From: an uncultured Lentisphaerota bacterium | GTDB taxonomy: Bacteria > Verrucomicrobiota > Kiritimatiellia > CAIQIC01 | Length of the DNA: 49,435 bases | NCBI GenBank assembly: GCA_903896925.1 | Contig: CAITZM010000146.1 | Coordinates: forward strand, 1-49,435 | Reading direction: 5' to 3' | Shown: piece after piece, positions 17,194 through 25,572 of the stretch | Layout: every line of letters starts with the position of its first letter | How positions within the stretch are numbered: position 1 is the first letter of the stretch | Translations under genes and position numbers: made by a program | Notes under the pieces: model-generated | What the model saw: only the letters and a program-made list of their open reading frames with translations | What the model was told of the DNA's origin: nothing | Database searches by the model: none

Positions 17194-19566
17194 TTATTTT
17201 GAACGTTCCACGAAGACGGGGCCTGTGAAGGTGTGGCCGGCCCACGTGGCGGTGGCGGGGGCGGTGGTTTTGCGGAAGGCGATGTGGATGGTGCGGCCGG
17301 CGCTGCGGAGTTCGACGCCGAGCGCGTGGGCGCTTTCGATGCGCTTCGCCTGCCAGGCGGGGGCCTGTCCCGCGCGATGCGGCAGCAGCACGGTGAGCAT
17401 GCCCAGTTCCGTGCTTTTCTCCTGCGTGCCGGCCTCGACGTGCCACATGTTCGGGAATTCCTTTTTCGGCTTGGGCTCAAACCCGTCCCACTGCCGGAAG
17501 GCGAGCGGGGCGGGTGGGAGATAGCTGGCCGTCAGCCCCGCCAGCGGACGTTCGAGGCTGAGCGTAGCGCGGGGCGCGTCGAGGGTGAACGGGCTGAGCG
17601 CGTGGAGCATGAACTGGAAGGTTGCGGGCTCGCGCGCGGCGAGGTCGTCGCAGAGGACGATCACGTCGGGCTTGAGGAAGACGACGAGGCGGCGCGCGCG
17701 GGTGAGGCGGCCGCCGTAGGCCTCGGTCGCGTCGCCGCAGACATAGTCATAGGCGGGCGTGAGCAACTCCTCGCTGATGCGTCCGTTCGGCGCCGCGGAG
17801 TGGGGGATTTGCCCTTCGCCGTTGACGAGGACGCCGTTCTGCGCGCGGGTGCTGTGGACCCACTGGTAGTGGAATTTGCTGCCGTGCAGGTCACGGTAGA
17901 CACAGGCGGGCAGGAGGCTCTCGCCATAGGCGTTCAGCTGGAAAGTATTGTGCGCGTTGTGGCCGTGGCTCTGCGTGCCGAACGGGCTGGACTTCATCAG
18001 GAAGTGGACGTCGTCGCGGCTGTCGAGCAGCGTGGTGTGCAGGCTGGCGACGCCGATGCCGTGGAAGATTTTCGAGGGTGGCAGGTTGGTCGGCGGCTGC
18101 GCGGGCGGGAGCGCGGGGAGGTTCGCCGCGTAGAGGAAACCGAAGATGCCCGTCTCGCCTTTGCAGCCGTATTGCTGGAGCCACCAGCGCCAGTAGCCGG
18201 CGTGGCCGCCGGGCGTCGCGGCGCCCATGCGGCAGTAATATTCCAGGAAGGCGATGGCGGTGGAACTGGGCGGGCGGAAGGAGAGATCGCCAAAGCCGGC
18301 GTTGGGCGAGTGGGGTGGGGCGATGTACAGCGGGTAGTCGCCGATCTGTGCGAAGAACGGCTTCTTGAGCCCGTCGAGGTTCAGCGCGCTCTTCGCGTAC
18401 TGCTGCCACCAGACGGCCTTGCCCATGTAGCCGTTCCAGTAGCTGACGCCCTCGTGCCAGCCGCCGTCGTCATCGGCCCAGATGGGATAGCAGCCGTAGA
18501 ATTTGTTCACCGCGTAGTCGAGCCACATCTCCGCCTCGGGGACTTCGCCGAGGAACGCGAGGCCGGCCTCGCCGACCTTGTGCCAGACGCGGTTGCCGTG
18601 GCTGCTGTACGGACGGCTCAGGTGACCGGTGCCGCCGGCGACCTCGCCGCTCTTCCACGCGTCGGCGATGCGGCGCTGCATGGCGGCGCGGACCTTGGCG
18701 CGTTCGGCCTCGGAGAGCGTGTCCCACGCCCAGTCGTAGGCGCGGGCCGGCCGGTAGAGCATGACCTTGCCCGCCTCGCAGTTCAGCTTGAAGTTGGTCG
18801 GGCCGTCGGGATCCCACGCCGCGAGCTGCAGCACCCACGTGCGCGCGGCCTCGCCGTATTTCTTTTCGCCGGTGATCAGCCAGGTGAAGGCGATGTTCTC
18901 CGCCTCGGCGCAGGCCTTCGATGTCTGCTCGCGGTTCGGCCACCAATACTTCACCGCGTCGTCATTCTCCTTGTCCGTGGCCGAGCCGCGGTGCGTCGGC
19001 TCCGGCGTCGGGCCGGCGGCGATGGCGCGGTCGGCGGCCTTCCGGATCTCGGCGAAGCGCTTGGCCGCGTCGCCCTTGCCCTTGGCCAGCTCGCGCAGGC
19101 GCGGGAGATCGTCGGGCCGCAGGAACAGGCGCGGATGTCCCGCCGGTGCGGACGCGCGCTGCTCGGCGCGCGTCGGCATCGGGAACGCCGTGGCGGCGGC
19201 GGGCACCACCACCGAGCGCACCGCGCTCCAGCCGGAGACGGTGTGCTTCGTGCTCGTGTAGCGATAGCGCCAGAAATATTTCCCCGGCGCGAACGGCTGG
19301 TTGTGTGTGTAGGTGTTCCAGACGAAGTTGCTCGCCGCGGCAGCGGCCGCGAAATCCGCGCGCGGCGACCACTGCACCGTGTAGGTCGCCGCGTCCTTTT
19401 CGTGCAGCCAGATGAACGACGGCGGGTTGAGCCGCACGGTCGAACCATCGGCGGGCCGGTAGCCGACCTCGTCAGGGTTGGGCTTGCGATTGCTGATCTG
19501 CGGCGCCGCGGCGGAGGCGGCGAGCGCGAGCCCGCACACCGCGCTGATGAGCTGGAAGGGTTTCAT
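17194..19566 (-). CDS. Exported DUF4962/heparinase II/III-like protein
   Basis: The 790-residue protein has a signal peptide (MKPFQLISAVCGLALAASAA). A fibronectin-like DUF4962 region to about residue 130 follows (YTVQWSPRADF, then GKYFWRYRYTS). Next is an (alpha/alpha) toroid (ARTWVLQLAAWDPDGPTNF, DDDGGWHEGVSYWNGYMGKA), and a C-terminal beta-sandwich heparinase II/III part begins with SSPFGTQSHGHNAHNTFQL. The GHNAHN motif and upstream Tyr-rich segment are the usual active-site region of this lyase class, which cleaves uronate-containing polysaccharides. The exact substrate is unknown. The ATG at 19566 begins the signal; an open frame to 19650 would run into repeat DNA. Confidence 0.85.
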   Translation of the reverse strand: MKPFQLISAVCGLALAASAAAPQISNRKPNPDEVGYRPADGSTVRLNPPSFIWLHEKDAATYTVQWSPRADFAAAAAASNFVWNTYTHNQPFAPGKYFWRYRYTSTKHTVSGWSAVRSVVVPAAATAFPMPTRAEQRASAPAGHPRLFLRPDDLPRLRELAKGKGDAAKRFAEIRKAADRAIAAGPTPEPTHRGSATDKENDDAVKYWWPNREQTSKACAEAENIAFTWLITGEKKYGEAARTWVLQLAAWDPDGPTNFKLNCEAGKVMLYRPARAYDWAWDTLSEAERAKVRAAMQRRIADAWKSGEVAGGTGHLSRPYSSHGNRVWHKVGEAGLAFLGEVPEAEMWLDYAVNKFYGCYPIWADDDGGWHEGVSYWNGYMGKAVWWQQYAKSALNLDGLKKPFFAQIGDYPLYIAPPHSPNAGFGDLSFRPPSSTAIAFLEYYCRMGAATPGGHAGYWRWWLQQYGCKGETGIFGFLYAANLPALPPAQPPTNLPPSKIFHGIGVASLHTTLLDSRDDVHFLMKSSPFGTQSHGHNAHNTFQLNAYGESLLPACVYRDLHGSKFHYQWVHSTRAQNGVLVNGEGQIPHSAAPNGRISEELLTPAYDYVCGDATEAYGGRLTRARRLVVFLKPDVIVLCDDLAAREPATFQFMLHALSPFTLDAPRATLSLERPLAGLTASYLPPAPLAFRQWDGFEPKPKKEFPNMWHVEAGTQEKSTELGMLTVLLPHRAGQAPAWQAKRIESAHALGVELRSAGRTIHIAFRKTTAPATATWAGHTFTGPVFVERSK

Positions 19567-19618
19567 GTGCGCGCAAGGTAGCGGACGCGCGCCGGTTTTC
19601 CAAGGCTGGGGTGAACAA

Positions 19619-19653
19619 ACATCGAACACCGAACATTCAACGTCGAACATCGA
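19619..19653. repeat. Heptamer tandem repeat ACATCGA
   Basis: Five exact-length 7-bp units lie in a row (ACATCGA, ACACCGA, ACATTCA, ACGTCGA, ACATCGA), just upstream of the heparinase-like gene. The rest of 19567-19755 holds no gene. Degenerate 7-bp periodicity also marks the repeats at 46388-46532. Confidence 0.75.
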
Positions 19654-19755
19654 AGGTTATCGGCTGCAACGGCGCGTTGGTTGGCCCAAGATTGTTCCGC
19701 ACTCGTTTCTCGCCGCTCGCCCCTCGACACCCGGCCCTCGTCCCTTTCCTCTCCG

Positions 19756-19840
19756 TCAGCACTTCCCGCACGACGGGCAGAGCGTGGCGATGGGGCAGAG
19801 GGCGCAGTCGGGCTTGCGGGCGTAGCAGCAGCGGCGGCCG
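19756..19840 (-). pseudogene. Duplicated 3' end of nth
   Basis: These 85 bases match the last 85 bases of nth (20550-20634) with one mismatch (G for A at 19824 versus 20618). They include the stop codon and the whole coding region of the 4Fe-4S cysteine loop. The offset is 794 bases, and the segment in between contains a complete toxin-antitoxin pair and its promoter. Upstream of 19840 on the minus strand there is no further nth sequence, so this is a fragment and not a second gene. Confidence 0.85.
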
Positions 19841-19882
19841 TTGGAGCCACACATCACAGACAATGGCGATTGTGGCATGAGG

Positions 19883-19911
19883 TTGCATTGCTTTTGGATG
19901 ACGCGTATTCT
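19883..19911 (+). promoter_or_regulatory. Candidate promoter of the toxin-antitoxin pair
   Basis: TTGCAT (19883-19888) and TATTCT (19906-19911) are separated by 17 bases, a good sigma-70-type match in an AT-richer stretch. The predicted start would be near 19918, only about 11 bases before the antitoxin ATG. No clear ribosome site is seen, so translation may begin on a very short leader or at the in-frame ATG at 19947. Confidence 0.5.
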
Positions 19912-19928
19912 TTTCTGCGAGCAGACGT

Positions 19929-20123
19929 ATGAACATCTCAACTATCATGGAAAAAGAAGAAGCGCATCGCCTGATCGACAGGCTGCCAGCCAAGGCGACG
20001 TGGGACGATCTGATGCATGAGATCTATGTCCGCAAGGCCATAGAGTGCGGCTTGGCCGATAGCAAAGCAGGTCGTACCAAATCCGTCAGGGAAGTGCGAG
20101 CGAAGTACGGTTTGCCTGCATGA
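19929..20123 (+). CDS. Type II antitoxin of a ParE/RelE-type pair
   Basis: The 64-residue acidic and basic protein contains LIDRLPAKATWDDLMHEIY followed by VRKAIECGLADSKAGR and ends VREVRAKYGL. This pattern is common in small antitoxins located directly before ParE/RelE toxins. The stop overlaps the toxin start by four bases (ATGA at 20120-20123), so translation is coupled. By family role, it should bind and neutralise the toxin and repress the shared promoter. The start may be 19929 or 19947. The pair lies between two copies of the nth 3' end. Confidence 0.8.
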   Translation: MNISTIMEKEEAHRLIDRLPAKATWDDLMHEIYVRKAIECGLADSKAGRTKSVREVRAKYGLPA

Positions 20124-20410
20124 AGGTGCACTGGACAGCTACGGCCGAGGCGCATCTTGACGCCATTCATGATTACATCGCACAAACTTCCACTGATTAT
20201 GCCCGACGCTTGGTGGATCGCCTGACGCGACGGTCCGAACAGATGGCAGCGTTTCCGCTATCCGGTAGGCGCGTGCCGGAATACGATCTACCTCAGGTCA
20301 GGGAAGTGATCGAAGGCTCCTATCGCATCATCTACCACATCACACCTGACCAAATTGACATCCTCGCAGTCATCCATGCGGCCATGAAAGTGCTGGATGA
20401 ATCTGAATAG
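20120..20410 (+). CDS. ParE/RelE family type II toxin
   Basis: The 96-residue protein is a ParE/RelE-fold toxin. It opens MKVHWTATAEAHLDAIHDYI, continues with helices in YARRLVDRLTRRSEQMAAFP, then SGRRVPEYDLPQVREV and the terminal strands SYRIIYHI and IDILAVIHAAM. The conserved R-x-I-Y-x-I core and H-A segment are in place, so it looks intact. ParE members poison DNA gyrase and RelE members cleave mRNA on the ribosome; the sequence is closer to the ParE style but the target is not certain. It overlaps its antitoxin by four bases. Confidence 0.85.
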   Translation: MKVHWTATAEAHLDAIHDYIAQTSTDYARRLVDRLTRRSEQMAAFPLSGRRVPEYDLPQVREVIEGSYRIIYHITPDQIDILAVIHAAMKVLDESE

Positions 20411-20491
20411 ATTTTTGCAGTGCTGAAAGCAGCGATCCTGTTCCGCTGAGTGAGGATCGGAGTGCCGGAAACTTCGCCCACAAGCGGATAT

Positions 20492-20513
20492 CGGGTGTGC
20501 GTTACCACACCCG
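20492..20513 (+). terminator. Hairpin after the toxin gene
   Basis: CGGGTGTG and CACACCCG form an 8-bp stem around a 6-base loop, 82 bases past the toxin stop and 37 bases from the nth stop on the other strand. There is no T-run, so it may act weakly between the convergent genes. Confidence 0.3.
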
Positions 20514-20549
20514 ACCCGCGTCATTCGTCCCTCGACCCTTCTGCTATGC

Positions 20550-21209
20550 TCAGCACTTCCCGCACGACGGGCAGAGCGTGGCGATGGGGCAGAGGGCGCA
20601 GTCGGGCTTGCGGGCGTAACAGCAGCGGCGGCCGTGGAAGACCATGCAGTGCGACCAGTCGGTCCACACCTTTTCCGGCAGGATGTCCTTGAGGTCGAAC
20701 TCGATCTTGTCGGGGTCCTCGTTCTTCGTGAGGGCGAGGCGCTGCGAGAGGCGTTTGAAGTGCGTGTCCACGACGATGCCGGGCTGGCCGAACACCGTCG
20801 CGATCAGCAGATTCGCCGTCTTGCGGCCGATGCCGGGCAGGGTGATGAGGGTGTCGAGGTCGCCGGGCAGCTGGCCGCCGAACTTTTCCACGACCACCGC
20901 GGCGAGCGCGCGGATGCTCTTGGCCTTGTTGCGGTAGAAGCCGGTCGAGCGGACTTCGGCCTCCAGCGTCTCCTGCGGCGTCGCGGCGAAGTCGGCGGCG
21001 CTGCGGTACTTCTTGAAGAGCACGGGCGTGACCATGTTGACGCGCTTGTCGGTGCACTGCGCGGAGAGGATGGTCGCGACGGCCAGTTCCATCGGGGTCT
21101 GCCAGTGCTGCAGCTCGCAGCCGGCGTCGGGATAGGCGACCTGCAGCCGCTTGAGGATCTCGGCGGCGCGGTCGCGCTGCTGGGCGTGGGTTTCTGTTTT
21201 TGATTTCAT
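20550..21209 (-). CDS. nth: Endonuclease III
   Basis: The 219-residue DNA glycosylase/AP lyase removes oxidised pyrimidines in base excision repair. The helix-hairpin-helix is LPGIGRKTANLL with the catalytic Lys at residue 130, and the catalytic Asp is residue 148 in VVDTHFKRLSQRL. The 4Fe-4S loop C197-x6-C204-x2-C207-x5-C213 is complete at the C-terminus. The length is normal for the family. The ATG at 21209 is chosen because the family begins there; an open frame to 21281 adds unrelated residues. Its last 85 bases are repeated at 19756-19840 beyond the toxin-antitoxin cassette. The gene itself is whole. Confidence 0.95.
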   Translation of the reverse strand: MKSKTETHAQQRDRAAEILKRLQVAYPDAGCELQHWQTPMELAVATILSAQCTDKRVNMVTPVLFKKYRSAADFAATPQETLEAEVRSTGFYRNKAKSIRALAAVVVEKFGGQLPGDLDTLITLPGIGRKTANLLIATVFGQPGIVVDTHFKRLSQRLALTKNEDPDKIEFDLKDILPEKVWTDWSHCMVFHGRRCCYARKPDCALCPIATLCPSCGKC

Positions 21210-21341
21210 GTTAGCGTCGTCATGGTCGGAAGATAGCGCAAGCCCGGGTGTGCGTCGAGCCGGCAGCCGCAGATAAATCAACTTGAGCGCCGGTGTACGG
21301 ATGCGCCCGCAGCCCTGGCCTGCGGCGTCTGGCGCTGCTCT

Positions 21342-21533
21342 TCACCGGGGGCTGGAAGGTCCGCGGCCGTCGGCAGGGTGAGGTTCGCTTTTTTGCAACA
21401 GGACCGGGTCGAAAGCGCTGAGGCCGATGACACCCTGCTGCCAGGTGCCGGTCTGACCTTCCAACCGCACCAGTAAGTACAGGTCTCCCTGCTGCCGGGG
21501 CTGAAAAGTGAATGCGTCGCGAATGATGGAGTG
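21342..21533 (-). pseudogene. Possible relic of an unidentified gene
   Basis: A 63-codon minus-strand stretch reads like protein (HSIIRDAFTFQPRQQGDLYL, then LVRLEGQTGTWQQGVIGLSA) before a stop at 21342. No good start is present, and upstream it merges into the pnp terminator region. It may be the C-terminal remnant of a lost gene. The rest of 21210-21667 has no gene. Confidence 0.3.
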
Positions 21534-21606
21534 CGGTGGATATTTTTTACTGACGCGGGGGCGCGCCGCCGGCGCGCAAGGACACAGCCCGGCGCGCGGC
21601 CGGGCT

Positions 21607-21646
21607 GAAAAAAAGAAAAGGCGCAAGGTTTTATCCTTGCGCCTTT
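21607..21646 (-). terminator. Rho-independent terminator of rpsO-pnp
   Basis: An 11-bp perfect stem (AAGGCGCAAGG at 21618-21628 with CCTTGCGCCTT at 21635-21645) with a 6-base loop starts 22 bases after the pnp stop. On the minus strand it is followed by TTTTCTTTTTTTC. A second GC-rich palindrome (AGCCCGG/CCGGGCT) lies just beyond at 21586-21606. Confidence 0.9.
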
Positions 21647-21667
21647 CCACTCACTCAGGGCTCCGCC

Positions 21668-23809
21668 TTATTGGGGCAGCGCCGGGGTGTCGCCACCCGC
21701 CTTGGCCTGGGCGTCCATCTCGGCCATCGCCGCTTTGCGGCTCAGGCGGACGCGGCCGGTCTCGTCCACGTCGATGCACTTGACCCACATCTGGTCGCCG
21801 ACCTTGCAGATTTCGGTGACGCTGCGGATGCGTTGGTCAGCCATCTCGCTGATGTGCACGAGGCCATCCTTGCCCGGCAGGATCTCGACGAAGGCGCCGA
21901 ATTCCTTGATGCCGGTGACGGTGCCGCGGTAGATCTTCCCGACTTCCGCCTCGGCGGCGATCATGTTGATCTCGCGCACGGCCGCTTCCATCGCGTCCTT
22001 GCTCGTCGCGAAGACGCGCACGGTGCCGTCGTCCTCGATGTCGATCTGCGTGCCGGTGACATCGGTGATGCGGCGGATGTTCTTGCCACCCGGGCCGATC
22101 AAGGCGCCGATGTTTTCGGGGTTGATGTGGATGACCGTGATCCGCGGCGCGTGCTTCGACAGATCCGGGCGGACCTCGGCGATCACGGACTGGATGAAGT
22201 CCAGCAGCTTGATGCGCGCGGCGCGGGCCTGGGCGAAGGCGCCCTCAACGAGCTCCCACTTCAGGCCGCGCAGCTTGAGGTCCACGTGGAAACCGGTGAT
22301 GCCATCGCGCGTGCCGGCCACCTTGAAGTCCATGTCGCCGCAATGATCTTCGGCGCCCAGGATGTCGGTGACGAGCTGGGCCTGCTGGCCGTCAGCGCTG
22401 GTGAACAGGCCGACCGAGATGCCCGCGACGGGCTTGATCATCGGGACGCCCGCATCGAGCAACGCCAGGGTGCCGGCGCAGACGGTCGCCATCGAGCTGG
22501 AGCCGTTGGACTCCATGATCTCGGAGACGACGCGGACGGTGTAGGGGAAGTCCTTGGGCATCATCGGCGCGATGGAGCGCTCGGCGAGCGCGCCGTGGCC
22601 GATTTCGCGCCGGCCGGTGAAGCCGAGGCGGCCGACTTCGCCGACGCTGAACGGCGGGAAGTTGTAATGCAGGAAGAAGTTCTTCTCGCTGGGGCCGCCG
22701 GCGAGGGCATCCATCTCCTGGACATCCTTCGAGGTGCCGAGCGTGACGATGGCCATCGCCTGCGTCTCGCCGCGGGTGAACAGCGACGAGCCGTGCGTGC
22801 GGGGCAGCAGGCTGACGCGGCCGCTCAACTCGCGCAGGTCTTCCATGCCACGGCCGCCGATGCGGTGGTGCTTGGTGAGGACCATGTCGCGGGTGGCGTC
22901 GATCTCGAGCGCGTCGAACAACTGGAAGAACTGCTCGGTGCTCATCTCCGGGAAGGCCGCGACGATCTTGACCTTCAGGGCGTCCTTGACGGCGATGACG
23001 GCGTCCTGGCGTTCCAGCTTGCCGTTGATCATCAAGGCCGCTTCCAGGTCCTTGCCGGCGAGTTCGCGGGCCTTGGCGAGGTGCGTCTGGTCGACCGGTA
23101 CGTCGGCGAAGATCTTCGCCGGCTTTCCGAAGAGGCGGCGCAGCTCGTGCTGGGCCTGGATCAACGGCTGGATGGCCTCGTGCGCCAGGCGCATCGCGGC
23201 GAGCATGTCGGCTTCGGTGATTTCATGGGCGGCGCCCTCGATCATCAGCGGCAGCTCTTTGGTGCCGGCATAGATCAGGTTGAGGTCGCTGAGTTCGATC
23301 TCCTTCATCGTCGGATTCAGGATGAACTTGCCGTTGATGCGGCCGACGCGCACGGCGCCGATCGGGCCGGCGTACGGGATGTCCGTCAACATCACGGACG
23401 CGCTGGCGGCGTTGATGCTGAGGATGTCGGATTCGTGCTCCTGATCGGTGCAGAGCATGTGGTTGACGATCTGGACGTCATTGCGGTAGCCGTCGGGGAA
23501 CAGCGGGCGCAGCGGGCGGTCGGTCATGCGGGCGATGAGGATCTCGCGCTCGCTCGGCCGGGTCTCGCGCTTGAAATAGCCGCCGGGGAAACGGCCGGCC
23601 GCGTAGAACTTCTCGCGGTACTCCACCTGCAGCGGGAAATAATCCACGCCGACGCGGGGAGTCTTGGTGGTGGTCACGGCCGAGAAGACGATCGTCTCGC
23701 CCATCTGCACCGTGAGGGAGCCTTCGGCCTGGCGGGCCATAAGACCGGATTCGAACTTGACCTTCTTGCCGCCGACATCGACTTCGACGGAATGGATCTC
23801 ACTGCTCAT
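21668..23809 (-). CDS. pnp: Polyribonucleotide nucleotidyltransferase (PNPase)
   Basis: The 713-residue protein is a full-length PNPase, a trimeric 3'-5' phosphorolytic exoribonuclease of the RNA degradosome. It has two RNase PH-like domains (the first with FPGGYFKRETRPSEREIL, the second with RTHGSSLFTRGETQAM and the catalytic VTDILGAEDHCGDMDFKVAG containing the paired Asp residues). Residues of about 555-615 form a KH domain with IGPGGKNIRRI, and residues of about 622-692 an S1 domain (KIYRGTVTGIKEFGAFVE). AGGAGA precedes the ATG. It follows rpsO by 110 bases, the widely conserved rpsO-pnp order, and a strong terminator follows it. Confidence 0.97.
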   Translation of the reverse strand: MSSEIHSVEVDVGGKKVKFESGLMARQAEGSLTVQMGETIVFSAVTTTKTPRVGVDYFPLQVEYREKFYAAGRFPGGYFKRETRPSEREILIARMTDRPLRPLFPDGYRNDVQIVNHMLCTDQEHESDILSINAASASVMLTDIPYAGPIGAVRVGRINGKFILNPTMKEIELSDLNLIYAGTKELPLMIEGAAHEITEADMLAAMRLAHEAIQPLIQAQHELRRLFGKPAKIFADVPVDQTHLAKARELAGKDLEAALMINGKLERQDAVIAVKDALKVKIVAAFPEMSTEQFFQLFDALEIDATRDMVLTKHHRIGGRGMEDLRELSGRVSLLPRTHGSSLFTRGETQAMAIVTLGTSKDVQEMDALAGGPSEKNFFLHYNFPPFSVGEVGRLGFTGRREIGHGALAERSIAPMMPKDFPYTVRVVSEIMESNGSSSMATVCAGTLALLDAGVPMIKPVAGISVGLFTSADGQQAQLVTDILGAEDHCGDMDFKVAGTRDGITGFHVDLKLRGLKWELVEGAFAQARAARIKLLDFIQSVIAEVRPDLSKHAPRITVIHINPENIGALIGPGGKNIRRITDVTGTQIDIEDDGTVRVFATSKDAMEAAVREINMIAAEAEVGKIYRGTVTGIKEFGAFVEILPGKDGLVHISEMADQRIRSVTEICKVGDQMWVKCIDVDETGRVRLSRKAAMAEMDAQAKAGGDTPALPQ

Positions 23810-23919
23810 TTTCTTGTCTTTCTCCTGTGCAGGAGGAACGCACCACCCCCGCGGCAGTTAAGCCGCGAGGGCTGTGGTCGTCTTGGGGAACGTGCGCCCG
23901 GCGGGGCCGGGCGGGCGGG

Positions 23920-24183
23920 TTACCGACGCAGGCCAAGGCGCTCGATCAGCTTCTGATAGCGCGCTTCGTCTTTGTGGCCGAGGTAATCCAACAGCCGACG
24001 GCGCTTGCTCACCATGATGATCAGACCACGGCGCGAGCTGTGATCCTTCTGGTGACTCTGCAGATGCTGAGTCAGGTCCTTGATGCGCTTGCTCAGGAGT
24101 GCCACCTGCACTTCGGCCGAACCGGTGTCCCCGTCGTGCAACTGATATTCCTGTTTCAAGCTTGCCTTGGTAGCGTTTTCCAT
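23920..24183 (-). CDS. rpsO: 30S ribosomal protein S15
   Basis: The 87-residue protein is S15, which binds the central domain of 16S rRNA early in small-subunit assembly. It shows DTGSAEVQVALLSKRIKDL, the HQKDHSSRRGL rRNA-contact motif and the terminal YLGHKDEARYQKLIERLGLR. The length is normal (89 in E. coli). The ATG at 24183 is chosen over an in-frame start at 24246 because the family begins here and AAGGAT lies directly before it. It is the first gene of the rpsO-pnp operon. Confidence 0.97.
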   Translation of the reverse strand: MENATKASLKQEYQLHDGDTGSAEVQVALLSKRIKDLTQHLQSHQKDHSSRRGLIIMVSKRRRLLDYLGHKDEARYQKLIERLGLRR

Positions 24184-24241
24184 ATCCTTAACAGACCTAT
24201 TTCTGTTTCTCTCTGCGTGTTTCTTGTTTTGTTCGCGGCGC

Positions 24242-24270
24242 ACCATACGGATGTGGACTCCGTGTGTAAA
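24242..24270 (-). promoter_or_regulatory. Candidate promoter of rpsO-pnp
   Basis: On the minus strand, TTTACA (24270-24265) and TATGGT (24247-24242) are 17 bases apart, a good sigma-70-type pair. Transcription would start near 24235 and leave a leader of about 50 bases before rpsO. Confidence 0.55.
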
Positions 24271-24665
24271 GCCCTTTCTTGAAAAAATGTTTTGAGGGCT
24301 CGCTTTCCAACGCGGAGCCAGGCGGAGGTCCGAGCTCGAAATAGTTATGTAAGAGTCAACCTTTCAATGCATAGCGCCCCGATGGAGCGGCTTTTCCCAG
24401 TCCGGGGTATCAGTCCCGAAAATCTCCGCTCACGGTTGCACAAAGCGCACGCGCAGCCGTGGCCCTGAAAGCCGTCGACCTTCCTGGCTGATTACCCCAG
24501 TCCCTCAAACGGCCCGGAAGGGCAAGGCTGCCGACGTGGCGAACCTCACCGCTCTTCAGGCCGCGCCAAACGGCCGCTTCACTGGTCATTAGGCAGTGAA
24601 GGCCTGTCACCTGCGGATGGCGGGTCGCGCAAACCGTGAAAAGCGCATGGATGAAGCAGAAAAGA

Positions 24666-24693
24666 TTGCATTCGTCGTGGCTCTCATTATCTT
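24666..24693 (+). promoter_or_regulatory. Weak candidate promoter before the GATase-like gene
   Basis: TTGCAT (24666-24671) and TATCTT (24688-24693), 16 bases apart, lie just before the ATG at 24704, which would give an almost leaderless message. That fits the absence of a ribosome site, but the match may be chance. I see no gene or repeat in the rest of 24271-24703. Confidence 0.3.
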
Positions 24694-24703
24694 TCACATC
24701 GTT

Positions 24704-25462
24704 ATGAACACACCACTGCAAAACCTGCGGAGCGCCGGTCTGGCCTGTTGCGCCGCTCTCGCGGTCTGCGGCGCGGCCGAACTGAACGTCGGCGTTTATC
24801 AGCCGAGTGGCGTCGCCGCCGCCGTCCTGCCCGAGCTGCTCAAGCCCTGGGCGCTGGCCGCCGGCATCCGGGTCACCCCTTTGCGCCCCGAGGACCTGCG
24901 CGCCTCCAAGTTCCAGAATATCGACGTGGTGGTCGTGGCCGATGCCGACAGTCATACCGCGGCGTTCAACCTCGACGGGGCTGAACGCAAGGCGCTCACG
25001 GATTTTGTGCACGGCGGCGGCGGGTTTGTGGGTATCTGCGCCGGTTGCGTCCTCGCGCTCGACAGCGGCACGGGGCTCGGCCTGCTGCCGCTGAAGGCCG
25101 CCAACATCTATGGCCTCAAGAAGGGGGCGCTGCCGGTAAAGTTGCAGATGACCCGCCTGACCCAGACCATCCTCGGCGACGACCGGAGATTTGTGGAGGC
25201 CACCTTCGATGGTGGCCCGGTCCTCGAGCCGAACAAGAAGGCGGCGAAGCAGGCGCGCCGCTTCGATCAGGTCGGGCTGTTCTGGGAAGCCAACGGCGCC
25301 GGCACGGGGAAAAAGAATCCGCTGGCGTTCACCCCGGCGATTGTCACGAGTGAATTCGGATCGGGCCGCGTCATCGGGTTTTGCATCCATCCGGAACGGA
25401 CGGTCGGTCTCGAAGGCTGGCTGCCCAGCGCCCTCCGCTGGGCCGCGTGCAAGACACGCTGA
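24704..25462 (+). CDS. Exported GATase-like (BPL_N type) protein
   Basis: The 252-residue protein starts with a signal peptide (LRSAGLACCAALAVCGAAEL). It continues as a class I glutamine amidotransferase-like domain of the type found at the N-terminus of fungal biotin-protein ligase. The nucleophile elbow is GGGFVGICAGCVLA with Cys112. Strands before it (LNVGVYQPSG, NIDVVVVADADSH) and after it (AIVTSEFGSGRVIGFCIHPE) fit the fold, with a His in the place of the catalytic one. Its activity is not known. Exported members of this group are common in PVC bacteria, often near glycan genes. It starts immediately downstream of a weak candidate promoter. Confidence 0.75.
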   Translation: MNTPLQNLRSAGLACCAALAVCGAAELNVGVYQPSGVAAAVLPELLKPWALAAGIRVTPLRPEDLRASKFQNIDVVVVADADSHTAAFNLDGAERKALTDFVHGGGGFVGICAGCVLALDSGTGLGLLPLKAANIYGLKKGALPVKLQMTRLTQTILGDDRRFVEATFDGGPVLEPNKKAAKQARRFDQVGLFWEANGAGTGKKNPLAFTPAIVTSEFGSGRVIGFCIHPERTVGLEGWLPSALRWAACKTR

Positions 25463-25572
25463 GCCTGGCTGCTTTCAAACCGCCGACAGGTCGCGAGCCG
25501 TGTCTCTGTTTGTTTGGCCGCTCTGTCTTGCAAGGATCGGCTGTGGGTGGAGCAAAGCTGGCGTGATGCCCC

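Noticed and set aside
17233..19581. 782-codon open frame on the plus strand opposite the heparinase-like gene
   Set aside because: It mirrors a well-supported gene and has the Arg/Gly/Ala/Val-rich composition typical of antisense frames in high-GC DNA; no domain is recognisable.
19756..19941. 61-codon frame ending in the nth Fe-S loop
   Set aside because: Only the last 28 codons derive from nth and the rest is antisense to the promoter and antitoxin start; it is a duplication fragment.
21671..23956. 761-codon open frame opposite pnp
   Set aside because: It is the antisense of a certain gene; long antisense frames are expected at this GC content.
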